From NCBI RefSeq assembly GCF_022170825.1, contig NZ_CP081878.1, positions 2,072,001-2,136,000 of the forward strand: 64,000 nt of DNA, in the 5' to 3' direction. The notes below the pieces were generated by a model, which had not been told where the DNA came from, ran no database searches, and saw only the letters and a list, made by a program, of their open reading frames with translations. The stretch's first letter is position 1, and every line of letters starts with the position of its first letter. The stretch is from Exiguobacterium acetylicum. GTDB taxonomy: Bacteria; Bacillota; Bacilli; Exiguobacteriales; Exiguobacteriaceae. Below, piece after piece: positions 1 through 13,650 of this stretch. The translations under genes and the position numbers were made by a program.

Positions 1-1
1 A

Positions 2-964
2 TGGTTAAACCACTCAGGCACAGCCATTGATCAATGGACGTTCGAAGAAGTCGAGACACCAACGCCAGCAGAAGGGCAAGCCTTGATTCGTGTCAAGACG
101 GTCGCCTTGAATCCCGTCGACTATAAAGCAACAAACAATCCAGCTTGGTCGTTCCCCCATATTCCAGGTGTTGATTTAGCTGGCGTCGTCGAACAAATCG
201 GACCTGGCGCAGAAGTGAAAATTGGCGATCGTGTAGCGATTCATACGAACTTACAACGCAATGGTGCATTTGCCGAGTTCGCGCTTGTCGATACACGTGC
301 TCTTGCCCTGATTCCGGAAGAGGTTTCTTTTGCAGAAGCAGCCGCGATTTTATGCGCAGGGATGACAGCGTATGAAGCGATCGTTCAAAAAATGAACACG
401 ACGGGGAAAGAAACGATTCTTATCCATGCTGGTGCAGGTGGTGTCGGCGGTATCGGTATCCAACTTGCAAAACGGCTTGGTCTTTCCGTCGCGACGACTG
501 CTTCAACGGAAAATCATAAATGGGTTAAGCAACTTGGTGCCGACCTTGCCATCGATTATAAAAAAGAAAATGTAACAGAGGTCATTCGAGACTGGACGAA
601 CGGTCGCGGTGCTGACTTGATTTTCAATACGATTGGTCGCGACGAAGCAACAGCGGATCTTGGACGCCTTGCTTTCTCGGGTCAACTTGCTTTCATCGCC
701 GGCGGTCCTGATCAATCCGTCGTCAAACCGTTCACGCTCTCACCATCGATTCACGAAGTGGCACTTGCTGCTGCTTACGCGAGCGAAGATGACCGAGCGA
801 TCCGTAACCTTGGACATATGGCAAGCGAATTACTAAAACTTGTCGCAGCAAAAGAACTTGATCCACTCGTCACGGAAGAGATTCCAGCAGCAGATATCGT
901 CAAAGGTTTACAACGTTTATCTGAGCGTCACGTCCGCGGTAAAATCATCGCTAAATTTAATTAA
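2..964 (+). CDS. NAD(P)H:quinone oxidoreductase / zinc-less medium-chain dehydrogenase, 5' end cut by window
   Basis: The frame is open from base 2 to a TAA stop at 962-964, giving 320 visible residues. Only a handful of N-terminal residues seem missing, since the family opening (a strand, then an EEVETPTP-like segment) is already visible. The N-terminal GroES-like fold is followed by a Rossmann dinucleotide site, AGAGGVGG, at about residues 143-150. The catalytic zinc cysteines of alcohol dehydrogenases are not seen, which points to the quinone oxidoreductase branch that reduces quinones or enones with NAD(P)H in the cytosol. The physiological substrate cannot be read from sequence. It converges on the GNAT gene across a shared terminator. 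Confidence 0.85.
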   Translation, partial: WLNHSGTAIDQWTFEEVETPTPAEGQALIRVKTVALNPVDYKATNNPAWSFPHIPGVDLAGVVEQIGPGAEVKIGDRVAIHTNLQRNGAFAEFALVDTRALALIPEEVSFAEAAAILCAGMTAYEAIVQKMNTTGKETILIHAGAGGVGGIGIQLAKRLGLSVATTASTENHKWVKQLGADLAIDYKKENVTEVIRDWTNGRGADLIFNTIGRDEATADLGRLAFSGQLAFIAGGPDQSVVKPFTLSPSIHEVALAAAYASEDDRAIRNLGHMASELLKLVAAKELDPLVTEEIPAADIVKGLQRLSERHVRGKIIAKFN

Positions 965-981
965 AATGTTCTGCGACACAA

Positions 982-1021
982 AATAGCCGATCGTCCTTAA
1001 ATAATAGGACGGTCGGCTATT
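982..1021. terminator. Bidirectional hairpin between convergent genes
   Basis: A 15-bp stem (982-996 with 1007-1021, one G-U pair) encloses a 10-nt loop between the oxidoreductase and the GNAT gene. The flanking T-runs are short, so termination strength is uncertain. Confidence 0.65.
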
Positions 1022-1076
1022 GTCGTACTCTATTTTTTGCTTCCTGAACGTTGGCTGAAAAAGCATCAGTCCATCT

Positions 1077-1886
1077 TCATCGATAGCGAGCTTGTTTCTT
1101 GATATGTAAGGATCGTCCGACTAACTCGAATCCCACATGTTGATAAATCTTATTCGCCGTCTGATTCGACCAATCTGTATAGAGCGTCACGACTGGGTAA
1201 GATTGTAGCAAGTGTTCAGAGAGTTTAGCTACAAGGTAAGAAGCATATCCATTTCCACGTAGTTCTTTTGGAGTATAGACATAAGAGATCGTAATACCTG
1301 TTTGTGTCGGACGCGTTGCTGCTGCCATTGCGACGAGCATTGATCCACTAAACACTCCGAACAAACTTCCTTGTTCGATGTGTCGCGTCATCGACTGATG
1401 GAGTTGCGTGAGTTGTCGATCAGACGGTCGCGATTCAACTTCGTTCAAAAAACCCGTCGCAAACTGGATCGCATGTCGTGCTTCTTGTTTCGGGATCTCT
1501 TGGAAAATGACACCTTCAGGTATGCGCGGCATCACTACCTTCGTCAAGGCATACATGCCCTGCTCCATATGCACGTCATAGATCGAATGCGGCAATAAAA
1601 GTGGATCTAAGATCGACTGTTCTCCAACGAACCCTGGACTATCCAAAATACGCGCTAGCTTTCGAATCCCTTCCTTTGAAAACACATCGCCTGCGACAAT
1701 CGCTTGCTCCGGTATCGTTTGTAAAATGACAAGGCGTCGATCGCCTTCTTGTGCCGTTGCCATCAGGAGCGGCTCATCTCCCCGTTCCAATATACCTAGA
1801 ATCAACTGATGCGTATCTGGACGTTTAAGCAGAAACGGGAGGACGACCATTTTGAATTGTTCATAATCACGATAATGCGTCACCAT
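1077..1886 (-). CDS. GNAT-family N-acetyltransferase
   Basis: This 269-residue protein carries a C-terminal GNAT fold. Motif A, with the acetyl-CoA pyrophosphate loop RGNGYAS, is at residues 210-216, and the typical NxxAxxIYxxxGF segment is at 241-253. The N-terminal 140 residues form a separate domain, as in two-domain GNATs of the Bacillales. An AGGAGG ribosome site stands 9 nt before the ATG. The acceptor substrate is unknown. It lies just downstream of pyrE on the same strand, but an inverted repeat at 1911-1932 between them may mark its own control region, so it need not belong to the pyr operon. Confidence 0.8.
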   Translation of the reverse strand: MVTHYRDYEQFKMVVLPFLLKRPDTHQLILGILERGDEPLLMATAQEGDRRLVILQTIPEQAIVAGDVFSKEGIRKLARILDSPGFVGEQSILDPLLLPHSIYDVHMEQGMYALTKVVMPRIPEGVIFQEIPKQEARHAIQFATGFLNEVESRPSDRQLTQLHQSMTRHIEQGSLFGVFSGSMLVAMAAATRPTQTGITISYVYTPKELRGNGYASYLVAKLSEHLLQSYPVVTLYTDWSNQTANKIYQHVGFELVGRSLHIKKQARYR

Positions 1887-1910
1887 AGTCGACGACCTCC
1901 TTTATTTTTA

Positions 1911-1932
1911 TAGTGTACCAAATCATACACTA
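1911..1932. repeat. Inverted repeat (7-bp arms, 8-bp spacer) upstream of the GNAT gene
   Basis: TAGTGTA and TACACTA form perfect arms about 25 bp before the GNAT start. On the minus strand the arm is followed by A-rich sequence rather than a T-run. It therefore looks more like a repressor operator than a terminator. No partner protein can be named. Confidence 0.45.
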
Positions 1933-1966
1933 GAAATCGTAGGTCGTCCGACGGAATCGATGATTT

Positions 1967-2595
1967 TTAAACGTTTGCAGTAAAACGCTCGCTCCAAGCA
2001 ACCGGGTCTTTCGACCAGTTCGCGAGTTGATTCTGTTCTTCTATTGTAATATCACCTTGTTGTTGTGCCGTTTCGAGTAACGCTTCGAACGACAGTAGTG
2101 CATCCGCGTCAATCTTCGCGTCTCGGAGATTATTCGACAAGCGTTCCATCCCGTAAGAGAAGATCGCTTGAATGCGAATGACGTTCGCGCCCTTTGCTTG
2201 GAGTGCTTCTGCTGCCTCGATTGCCGACATTCCAGTCGATAATAAATCCTCGATGACGACGACGCGTTGCCCTGGTTGAATGACACCTTCGATTTGATTC
2301 CCTTTTCCGTGTTTCTTATTGCCACTTCGCACGTAGACCATCGGTAACCCTAATCGTTCCGCGACGAATGCCGCATGCGGAATACCTGCCGTCGCTGTTC
2401 CAGCAACGACTTCGATTCCTAAATCCTTCACTTTCTCAGCGAGTGCATCTGCGATCAAGGAGCGGACTTCTGGATACGAAAGGGTCAACCGATTATCGCA
2501 ATAGATCGGCGAACGGAGCCCACTCGCCCACGTATACGGATCGTTTGGAGATAACGTGACAGCTTTGATACGGAGTAATGCATTTGCAATTGGAT

Positions 2596-2602
<7 letters not shown>
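1967..2602 (-). CDS. pyrE: Orotate phosphoribosyltransferase
   Basis: It transfers ribose-5-phosphate from PRPP to orotate to give OMP, the fifth step of UMP synthesis. The 211-residue protein has the type I PRPP-binding loop VVVIEDLLSTG at about residues 114-124. An in-frame ATG lies 6 codons upstream, but the GGAAGGGG ribosome site is placed correctly for the ATG at 2602. That start overlaps the last codons of pyrF (ATGGTAA), so the two are translationally coupled. This is the last gene of the pyr operon, as in B. subtilis. No strong terminator follows it. Confidence 0.96.
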
Positions 2603-4928
<2,326 letters not shown>

Positions 4929-4932
<4 letters not shown>

Positions 4933-7900
4933 TGGATCACCACTTTCTTTTCGTGTGCGAAGGCTTGGATCGCGCTCGCTTCGAACGAGCGACTCTCGAT
5001 GACGCGTAGAATCGCTTCCGCCGTATCGAGTGATGTCAGACAAACGACTTGATTTTCTGCTGCTGCCCGTCGAATGATGAAGCCATCTTTTGTGACTTGT
5101 GAATCGCGACTCATCGTATTGATGACGTATTCGATCTCACCTTTTTCAATCACGTCGAGCATCGATTCGGAAGACGAGTCGATTTTGCCGACCGTCTGGA
5201 CCGGTAATCCTTGTTCCGTCAAGTACGCTGCCGTTCCTTCTGTCGCAAGGAGCGTAAATCCAAGTGAGGCAAAGCGTCGTGCGAGATCCGTCATTTCTGC
5301 TTTATCTGGGTCTGCGACTGTCAAGAGGACACGACCATGTTCTGGAATCGCCATCCCGGAAGCGAGCAATCCTTTGTAGAGTGCTTTTTCAAGCGTTCGG
5401 TCCGTTCCGATGACTTCTCCAGTCGATTTCATCTCTGGTCCAAGCGTTGGATCGACTTCTTTGAGCTTCGCAAATGAGAAGACTGGTACTTTGACTGAGA
5501 CGAGTGGTTCTTCTGGTAAGACACCACTTGTTAATCCGTAAGCAGCGAGCGTTTCACCAAGAATGATGTCCGTTGCGAGACGCGCGACCGGAAGACCCGT
5601 CACTTTCGAGATGAACGGCACCGTCCGGCTAGCGCGTGGATTGACTTCAAGGACATAGAGGGCGCCGTCCGCATAGACGAACTGGATGTTGAGCAACCCT
5701 TTGATGCCGAATGCTTTGGCGATCCGTGTCGTATAATCGACGATTCGATCCTTGATGTCTTGCGATACCCGTTGCGGTGGATAAACACCAATCGAGTCAC
5801 CTGAGTGAACACCGGCACGTTCGATATGCTCCATGATGCCTGGGATGACGACATCCGTTCCGTCGCAAATCGCGTCGACTTCGAGTTCGATTCCTGTCAG
5901 GTAGCGGTCGACAAGGACTGGTCGCTCTGGTGAGGCGATGACGGCATGTTTCATGTAATGTTCGAGTTCTTCTTGAGCATAGACGATTTCCATTGCCCGA
6001 CCGCCGAGGACATACGATGGACGAACGAGGACCGGGTAACCGAGTGACGCTGCTGCCGTAACCGCTTCTTCAACCGTCACCGCCGTTTTCCCAGGTGGTT
6101 GTGGAATCTCGAGTGCCGTCAACGCTGCTTCGAACTGTTTCCGGTCCTCTGCCCGGTCGAGATCTTCAAGCGATGTGCCGAGGATTTTTACACCTTCTGC
6201 TGCCAGTGATTCGGCTAAGTTGATCGCCGTCTGTCCGCCGAACTGGACGATGACACCAAGTGGACGTTCATTTCGGATGACTTCGAGGACATCCTCTGTC
6301 GTCAATGGTTCAAAATAGAGCCGATCGGAGATTGAGAAGTCGGTCGACACGGTTTCCGGATTGTTGTTGACGATGATTGCTTCGTAGCCCGCTTGACGAA
6401 TCGCTTGAATCGAATGGACTGTCGCATAGTCGAACTCGACTCCTTGACCAATTCGGATTGGACCCGATCCTAAGACGAGAATCGATGAACGGTTCGTCGC
6501 GATGGCTTCATTTTCGCGTTCGTATGTGCCGTAGTAGTACGGTGTGTCGGATGCGAACTCTGCCGCACACGTATCGACCATCTTGTAGACCGGATGAATC
6601 GCTTGCGCTTCACGCATCCGGCGAATTTCCGTTTCCGTTTGTCCTGTGATCCGGGCAAGCATTGGGTCACTGAATCCGTATCGCTTCACATGAAGGAGCA
6701 GTTCAGGCGTCAAACCGGCAGCGACCGATTGCTCGAGTTGACAAATGTGCTGGAGCTTTTCGAGGAATAAGCAATCAATTGCCGTCCAAGCATGAATCTG
6801 TTTGACGCTATAGCCGCGAACAAAACCAGCGTATAAAGCAAAGAGTCGATCATCGGTCGCTTGGCGAATCGCTTGTTGCAGTGCATCATCATCCATCTCG
6901 ATGAAGCGTGGCATGTACAGATCCGCTGTACCGATTTCAAGTGATCGAACGGCTTTCATCAATGCTTCCTCCATCGTCCGCCCCATCGCCATGACTTCAC
7001 CAGTCGCCTTCATCTGTGTTCCGAGTGTCCGGTCTGCCGTTTCGAATTTATCGAATGGCCAGCGCGGAATTTTGGCGACGACATAATCGAGTGCTGGTTC
7101 GAACGAAGCAAAGCTCGTCTCGGTGATCGGGTTCTTTAATTCGGATAAGGCATATCCGACAGCAATCTTCGCGGCAAGTTTTGCGATCGGATATCCGGTC
7201 GCTTTTGAAGCAAGGGCTGACGAGCGAGAAACGCGTGGATTGACTTCGATGACGTAGTAGTCGAAGCTCGTTGGATCCAGTGCGAACTGGATGTTACATC
7301 CACCTTCGATTCCGAGTGCGCGAATGATATCGAGCGAGACGTTACGTAGCAATTGATAGTCGCGGTCCGATAACGTTTGCGTCGGAGCAAAGACGATCGA
7401 GTCTCCTGTATGAACACCGACCGGGTCGAAGTTTTCCATCGCACAGACGATGATGGCTTGGTTCGTTGCATCACGCATGACTTCGAACTCGACCTCTTTC
7501 ATCCCAGCAATCGATTTTTCAAGTAACACTTGTGTTGCTGGACTTGCCTTGAGTCCCCCTTCGACGATTCGCGTGAACTCTTCCGGTGTGTTGGCGATCC
7601 CCCCACCCGTTCCTCCGAGTGTATATGCCGGACGGATGATAATCGGTAGACCAATCTGTTGTCGGAATTGCTGTGCCTCTTCGAGCGTATGCACGATTTC
7701 ACTATCCGGTACACCATGTCCGCGTCTGAACATCAGTTGACGGAACAAATCACGATCTTCTGCCTCTTCGATAGCTGATAATTTCGTCCCGAGTAACTCG
7801 ACATTGTATTCAGCAAGGACACCGAGACGATCCAGTTCGACAGCCAAGTTCAGACCCGTCTGACCACCGAGGGTCGCAAGCAAGGCGTCTGGTCGTTCCT

Positions 7901-8138
7901 TCCGAATGATCCGCGAGACGAACTCTGCTTGGAGAGGCTCGATGTAGACACGATCAGCAACCGTCGGATCCGTCATGATCGTCGCCGGATTCGAGTTGAC
8001 GAGGATGACTTCATATCCTTCTTCCTTCAAGGCTTGACACGCTTGTGTTCCGGCGTAGTCGAATTCAGCTGCTTGTCCGATCACGATTGGACCGGACCCG
8101 ATAACGAGAATCTTCTGGATATCTTGACGTTTAGGCAT
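4929..8138 (-). CDS. carB: Carbamoyl-phosphate synthase, large subunit
   Basis: It makes carbamoyl phosphate from bicarbonate, two ATP and the ammonia delivered by CarA. The 1069-residue protein shows the duplicated ATP-grasp halves (roughly 1-400 and 550-940), each opening with a GSGPIxIGQ motif. A C-terminal MGS-like allosteric domain follows. An AGGAGG site precedes the ATG. It overlaps carA by 8 nt and pyrK by 4 nt. Because it is in the pyr operon it corresponds to the pyrimidine-regulated PyrAB enzyme of Bacillus. Confidence 0.97.
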
Positions 8139-9219
8139 GAGAGACCTCCTGTTGTTTCGTGATTTCTTCTAAAAACTGTTGGAATAGACCGTTCGCATCC
8201 ATTGGACCGGGTGATGCTTCCGGGTGATACTGAACCGAGAAGACGGGTGCTGACGTATGACGGATGCCTTCGACCGTTCCATCGTTGATTGCGAGGTGCG
8301 TTACTTCAAGCACGGTATCGCACAATGAGTGTTCGTCGACGGCATATCCGTGGTTCTGCGACGTGATATCGACGCGACCTGTCCGGATATCCTGTACAGG
8401 GTGATTCGCCCCTCGGTGACCGAATGGCAGCTTGAACGTGTCCGCGCCATGTGCTAGTGCGATCAACTGGTGCCCAAGGCAAATTCCGAAGATGACGACT
8501 TTCCCTGTCAATTCTTGAATCAGTGGAATCGCTGTCGGGACATCCTTTGGATTCCCTGGTCCATTTGACAGCATCACACCGTCTGGACGATAGCGCAAGA
8601 CTTCCGTTGCGCTCACGTCGTAGGGCACGACGACGACTTCACAGCCACGTTTGACAAGTTCGCGGACGATTCCGAGCTTCGCACCGAAGTCGACGAGGAC
8701 GATGCGTGGTCCAGCTCCTGGGATGATATACGCCCGTTCCGTTGAAGCACGCTTGACTTGATCCGTCTCGACTGGTGCATCTTGCAGGTGGCTTAATTCC
8801 GCTGCTAGGTTGAACTCTCCATCAACGAGTCGACCGCGCATGACGCCTTTCGAGCGAATATGTCGTGTTAATTGACGCGTATCGATTCCACTTAATCCTG
8901 GGATATCAAGATCTCGAAGAGCTGCATCGAGCGACATCTCACTGCGGAAGTTCGATGGTGTTTGGCAATGTTCGCGTACGATCAACGCTTTAGCGAGTGG
9001 ACGCGTCGTTTCGTAGTCTTCTCGGTTGATTCCGTAATTGCCGATCAACGGATTCGTCAGCACGATCATCTGATCACAGTAAGATGGATCCGATAGCATT
9101 TCTTGATAACCGGTCATTCCGGTTTGGAAGACGACCTCTCCTGTTGTTGTCGTGTCCGAGCCAAATGCCGTTCCTTCGAACGTCATCCCGTCCTCTAATA
9201 CCAGTGTCCGTTTACGCAT
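8131..9219 (-). CDS. carA: Carbamoyl-phosphate synthase, small (glutaminase) subunit
   Basis: It hydrolyses glutamine and channels ammonia to CarB. The 362-residue protein has an N-terminal CPSase domain and a C-terminal class I glutamine amidotransferase domain. The triad is visible as Cys247 in FGICLGHQ, with His332 and Glu334 in YHPEAS. An AAGGAGG site precedes the ATG. It overlaps pyrC and carB by 8 nt each, so the three are tightly coupled. Confidence 0.97.
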   Translation of the reverse strand: MRKRTLVLEDGMTFEGTAFGSDTTTTGEVVFQTGMTGYQEMLSDPSYCDQMIVLTNPLIGNYGINREDYETTRPLAKALIVREHCQTPSNFRSEMSLDAALRDLDIPGLSGIDTRQLTRHIRSKGVMRGRLVDGEFNLAAELSHLQDAPVETDQVKRASTERAYIIPGAGPRIVLVDFGAKLGIVRELVKRGCEVVVVPYDVSATEVLRYRPDGVMLSNGPGNPKDVPTAIPLIQELTGKVVIFGICLGHQLIALAHGADTFKLPFGHRGANHPVQDIRTGRVDITSQNHGYAVDEHSLCDTVLEVTHLAINDGTVEGIRHTSAPVFSVQYHPEASPGPMDANGLFQQFLEEITKQQEVSHA

Positions 9220-10483
9220 GTGCTGTGTCCTCCTTGAATACGATTTCTCCCTTGACGAGCGTCATGACCGGGAATCCTTTTAACCGTTCTCCTGCGAACG
9301 GTGTGTTCTTACCTTTTGAACGGAACCGTTCCGGTGAAACGGTCCGCTCTGTCTCTAGATCAAGCAGGACCAAGTCTGCTTCCGCCCCCACTTCAAGTTT
9401 GCCGTAGGGTAGTTCAAAGATTGTTGCTGCCTTGTCCGTTAAATTCCGAATCAGTGTCTCAAGTGTCATCTTGCCTTCAGCGACAAGCTTTGTATACAGG
9501 AGTGGGAACGCTGTCTCGAATCCTGTAATGCCAAACGGTGCGCGTTCGATACCGAATGCCTTCTCTTCTGCTGCATGGGGCGCGTGATCGGTTGCGATGC
9601 AATCAATCGTCCCGTCCGCTAGCCCTTCGAGCAATGCTTGACGATCCGCTTCACTTCGCAAGGGAGGGTTCATTTTAAAGTTCGGATTCCGGTCTTTAAT
9701 GTCCTCATCGATCAACACGAGATGGTGCGGTGTGACTTCTGCTGTCACACGGATGCCTGCTCGTTTGGCGTCTCGAATGACGCGGACCGACTCTTTCGTC
9801 GAGACATGACAGACGTGGTAATGACAACCGGTTTCTTCAGCAATCAGGACGTCGCGGGCGATATGGATGCTCTCTGCAAGCGATGGAATGCCTTGCAGAC
9901 CTTCACGCCGACTATAACTTCCTTCATGGACACACCCTGCTTTCAACGAATCATCCTCGCAGTGAGCAACGATTGTTTTCCCAAGGCGGGCTGCTTGTTG
10001 CATCGCTGTTCGCATGACGGCTGCCGTCTGGACCCCGACACCGTCATCCGTGAACGCTACAGCATCCGTTAATTGATCGAACGCGACGAGTTCTTGTCCG
10101 AGTTGATTTTTTGAAATCGCCGCGTAAGGCAAAACCCGGACGGACGCCGTCTCTTCAATCTTTTGGAACAATGCATCAAGTGTTTGTCGATCGTCAGGAA
10201 CCGGGCGCGTATTCGGCATCGGACAAATCGTCGTAAACCCACCAGCTGCCGCTGCTGCCGTACCTGTCGCAATCGTCTCCTTATGTTCGCCGCCCGGTTC
10301 TCGGAGATGGACATGGATGTCGACGAATCCTGGTGAGACGAATAATCCGGATGCATCGATGACCGTTTCCCCAGCTTGCGGTGTTGCTGCTAAATCAGTG
10401 ATTTTCCCGGCTTCGATCCGAATATCCCCTGTTCGAACTTGTCCTGCCTCGTACCATGTCGCATTCTCAATTCGTGTTGTCAT
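9212..10483 (-). CDS. pyrC: Dihydroorotase
   Basis: It cyclises carbamoyl aspartate to dihydroorotate. The 423-residue amidohydrolase has the zinc-binding HVHLREPG motif at about residues 57-64 and a distal DHAPH motif. Two upstream in-frame starts exist, but GGAG lies 9 nt before the ATG at 10483 and only 3 nt before the ATG two codons earlier. The chosen start overlaps the end of pyrB by 17 nt. Its length matches the roughly 428 residues of Bacillus PyrC. Confidence 0.95.
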   Translation of the reverse strand: MTTRIENATWYEAGQVRTGDIRIEAGKITDLAATPQAGETVIDASGLFVSPGFVDIHVHLREPGGEHKETIATGTAAAAAGGFTTICPMPNTRPVPDDRQTLDALFQKIEETASVRVLPYAAISKNQLGQELVAFDQLTDAVAFTDDGVGVQTAAVMRTAMQQAARLGKTIVAHCEDDSLKAGCVHEGSYSRREGLQGIPSLAESIHIARDVLIAEETGCHYHVCHVSTKESVRVIRDAKRAGIRVTAEVTPHHLVLIDEDIKDRNPNFKMNPPLRSEADRQALLEGLADGTIDCIATDHAPHAAEEKAFGIERAPFGITGFETAFPLLYTKLVAEGKMTLETLIRNLTDKAATIFELPYGKLEVGAEADLVLLDLETERTVSPERFRSKGKNTPFAGERLKGFPVMTLVKGEIVFKEDTAHA

Positions 10484-11402
10484 CTGCATCGTCTCCTTTG
10501 ATTGTTTTCGTCGAAAAGCACCACTCAAGAATCGCCATTCGCGCAAAGACACCATTTTTCATCTGTTCAAAAATTCTCGATTGTGGATGTTCGACGAGTT
10601 CGTCGGCAATCTCAACTCCGCGGTTGACCGGTGCCGGATGCAAGACGATCGCTGAAGGTTTCAGTCGATTCATCCGCTCATGTGTTAATCCGTGTGTGAC
10701 GTGATAGACATCTGGATCAAATCGAGTCGTCCCGTCATGCCGTTCGTGCTGAACTCGAAGCAACATCAAGATGTCACACTGCTCGACTGCTTCGTCCATT
10801 GAAAGATACGGTATACCCATCGCTTCGTCATACCACTCAACAGGTCCTGATCCGTAGACGGTGGCACCAAGTCGTTTTAAGATATCGGCATTCGACCGAG
10901 CTACACGACTATGTTGTAAATCTCCACAGATGACGACTACTTTTCCTGCAATCGTTCCAAACGTCTCGACCATCGTCATTAGATCGAGTAAGGACTGTGA
11001 TGGATGCTGTCCGCTCCCGTCTCCTGCATTGATAATCGGAATATCGAGTGTCTGCATCAATTCTTCGTAATAGCCGGTTTCACCGTGGCGAATGACCAAC
11101 CCATCGGCGCCAATCACTTCGAGTGTTTTGCACGTATCTCGTAACGTCTCCCCTTTTTGCACGGATGACGTCGCTGTTTCGAACGGCAGTAGGTGCATGT
11201 TCAAGCGATGCTCTGCCATTTCAAAGGAAGAGCGTGTCCGCGTCGAGTTTTCAAAGAACAGATTAACGAGTGTCTTGTCAGAAAAGTCTGGTACCGGTTC
11301 GCCTTGTTTAAAAGCGAGGCTTCGTTCAATCAACGAATTGATCTCCGTCGTAGATAAGCTTTCTACATTTACGAAATGTCGGGTTTGTAGGATCGTTTTC
11401 AT
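10467..11402 (-). CDS. pyrB: Aspartate carbamoyltransferase, catalytic chain
   Basis: It condenses carbamoyl phosphate with aspartate. The 311-residue protein has the carbamoyl-phosphate STRTRSSFE motif near residue 50, an HPSQSLLD motif, and HPAPVNRG near the C-terminus. AAGGAG lies 8 nt before the ATG at 11402. A GTG three codons upstream overlaps that ribosome site and is unlikely to be used. No regulatory pyrI follows, as is usual for Bacillales. The gene is preceded by a PyrR-dependent attenuator (11425-11519). Confidence 0.96.
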   Translation of the reverse strand: MKTILQTRHFVNVESLSTTEINSLIERSLAFKQGEPVPDFSDKTLVNLFFENSTRTRSSFEMAEHRLNMHLLPFETATSSVQKGETLRDTCKTLEVIGADGLVIRHGETGYYEELMQTLDIPIINAGDGSGQHPSQSLLDLMTMVETFGTIAGKVVVICGDLQHSRVARSNADILKRLGATVYGSGPVEWYDEAMGIPYLSMDEAVEQCDILMLLRVQHERHDGTTRFDPDVYHVTHGLTHERMNRLKPSAIVLHPAPVNRGVEIADELVEHPQSRIFEQMKNGVFARMAILEWCFSTKTIKGDDADDNTN

Positions 11403-11424
11403 GTATTTCACTCCTTCAGGTCAT

Positions 11425-11457
11425 GAAAAAGGCGCACCTTCTAAGTGAAGGTGCGCC
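11425..11457 (-). terminator. Attenuator terminator before pyrB
   Basis: An 11-bp perfect stem (11431-11441 with 11447-11457, 5-nt loop) is followed on the minus strand by five Ts. It lies between the pyrP stop and the pyrB ribosome site. Nine bases at 11443-11451, covering part of the loop and one arm, can instead pair with 11494-11502 upstream to form an antiterminator. Confidence 0.92.
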
Positions 11458-11493
11458 GAAAGAAGGCAGAGGAGTCCCTGCATCTTTTCATGG

Positions 11494-11519
11494 CCTTCAC
11501 TTTATCGTTCTCTCGGAAC
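11494..11519 (-). promoter_or_regulatory. PyrR-binding loop and antiterminator strand before pyrB
   Basis: Three bases after the pyrP stop the transcript reads GUUCCGAGAGAAC (11507-11519), a short hairpin whose loop CCGAGA fits the CNGNGA hexaloop known for PyrR sites. The next nine bases, AAGUGAAGG on the minus strand (11494-11502), pair perfectly with CCUUCACUU in the terminator. This gives the expected switch: PyrR with UMP holds the loop and frees the terminator, and without PyrR the antiterminator wins. Confidence 0.85.
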
Positions 11520-11522
11520 GTC

Positions 11523-12845
11523 TTAAAAGTTGTTCGCTATAGATTGAGTTGTAGAGTTTTCCGTTGTTTCAGCTGTTTCTTCGACCTGTTCCGTCGTTTT
11601 CGGAAGGACCAGATTCAGGATGATCCCAAGGATCGTCGCCAGTGCCATGCCTTCGAGAGAGAAGTTTCCGATTTTTAAGGCTGCCCCTCCGATTCCTGTG
11701 ACAAGAATGACGGCTGTGATCGTCAAGTTCCGCTTATCGGCAAGGTCGATCTTACTTTCCGTCAGTGTCCGGAGACCGTTTGAAGCGATGACTCCGAATA
11801 AGAGGATACTGATGCCACCCATGACTGGTGTCGGAATCGTCTTAATAAATCCTTCGACATATCCGAGGAATCCGAAGCTGATGGCAAGAACCGCAGCCCC
11901 ACCTAGGACGAAGACACTATACACACGAGTGATCGACATGACGCCGTTGTTCTCACCGTACGTCGTCACCGGTGGTCCACCGAGCATCGATGCGACTGTT
12001 TTTGCGATTCCGTCGCCAAGTACTGTCCGGTGCATCCCAGGGTCAAGGAGCGTCTCGCGCCCGATGATGCGGGATGTCACTTTTTGTTCTCCGATGTGTT
12101 CTGTCAGTGTGACGAGCGTTACTGGCACTATGAGTAGTAATGCTGCTGTATTCCACGATGGCGTGTAGTTCAGGAACGGAATCGTGAAGTCCGGCACGTG
12201 GAAGAACGTTGCTTGTTGTAGTGGTGTGAAATCAATGATTCCGACGGATGCTGCGACGAGATAACCGACCGTGATCCCGAACAGGATCGGAATCGTACTC
12301 CACATTCCTTTTAAGTATGTCATCGCAAGGAGTGTGACACCGAGTGTGACCATCGCGACGAGGAAGTAGAGACCGTTATACTTACCATCTGCTCCGTTCA
12401 TCGCCATGTTGACAGCCGTTGGTGCGAGCGATAACCCGATGACCATGATGACCGGACCGATGACGACGGGCGGGAGTAATCGGAGCAACCAAGCAGCTCC
12501 CGTGTAACGGATGAGAAGTGAGACAAGTCCGTAGACAAGTCCAGCGACCATTCCGCCGATTAAGGCATCCTCGACACCCCACCGTTCACTAACGGCGATG
12601 ATCGGGGCGATGTAGGCAAAACTAGAACCAAGATATGTGGGTACTTTGAAGCGGGTGACGGCGAGGAAAATCAGTGTGCCGACTCCGCTTGCGACGAGCG
12701 CGACCGATGTGTTGAGTCCCGTTAAGAGCGGAACGAGCACGGTCGCACCAAACATCGCGAAGACGTGTTGTAGGCTGAGCATCAGCCAGTTTAGAGGATG
12801 AGTAGGTACTTCTTGTACATCAAGTACTGCGGCATGTTTTGCCAT
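11523..12845 (-). CDS. pyrP: Uracil permease
   Basis: This 440-residue protein is an integral membrane nucleobase:cation symporter of the NCS2 family. Many hydrophobic segments fit the 12-14 helices of the family, and the conserved QH..AMFGATVLVP segment lies near residues 26-41. It imports uracil for salvage. Its place between pyrR and pyrB matches B. subtilis. The ribosome site AAAGGGAG (12854-12861) lies 8 nt before the ATG and can be part of the PyrR hairpin described separately. Confidence 0.95.
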   Translation of the reverse strand: MAKHAAVLDVQEVPTHPLNWLMLSLQHVFAMFGATVLVPLLTGLNTSVALVASGVGTLIFLAVTRFKVPTYLGSSFAYIAPIIAVSERWGVEDALIGGMVAGLVYGLVSLLIRYTGAAWLLRLLPPVVIGPVIMVIGLSLAPTAVNMAMNGADGKYNGLYFLVAMVTLGVTLLAMTYLKGMWSTIPILFGITVGYLVAASVGIIDFTPLQQATFFHVPDFTIPFLNYTPSWNTAALLLIVPVTLVTLTEHIGEQKVTSRIIGRETLLDPGMHRTVLGDGIAKTVASMLGGPPVTTYGENNGVMSITRVYSVFVLGGAAVLAISFGFLGYVEGFIKTIPTPVMGGISILLFGVIASNGLRTLTESKIDLADKRNLTITAVILVTGIGGAALKIGNFSLEGMALATILGIILNLVLPKTTEQVEETAETTENSTTQSIANNF

Positions 12846-12856
12846 ATGGATGACTC

Positions 12857-12887
12857 CCTTTCTGGTCTCTCTGGACCACCTTAAAGG
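12857..12887 (-). promoter_or_regulatory. PyrR-type RNA hairpin overlapping the pyrP ribosome-binding site
   Basis: The 50-nt pyrR-pyrP gap contains GGUC-CAGAGA-GACC (12864-12877), a PyrR consensus hexaloop on a 4-bp stem. A lower stem CCUUU/AAAGG (12883-12887 with 12857-12861) uses the AAAGG of the pyrP Shine-Dalgarno sequence. A purine-rich internal loop separates the two stems, as in known PyrR sites. No terminator hairpin or T-run is present in the gap. Direct translational control of pyrP is inferred. Confidence 0.7.
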
Positions 12888-12896
12888 TTTTGATTT

Positions 12897-13644
<748 letters not shown>

Positions 13645-13650
13645 GGTGAT

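Noticed and set aside
4933-5043. Longer PyrK start inside carB
   Set aside because: The extension is the shadow of the carB C-terminus; the ATGA junction at 4932 gives the normal length.
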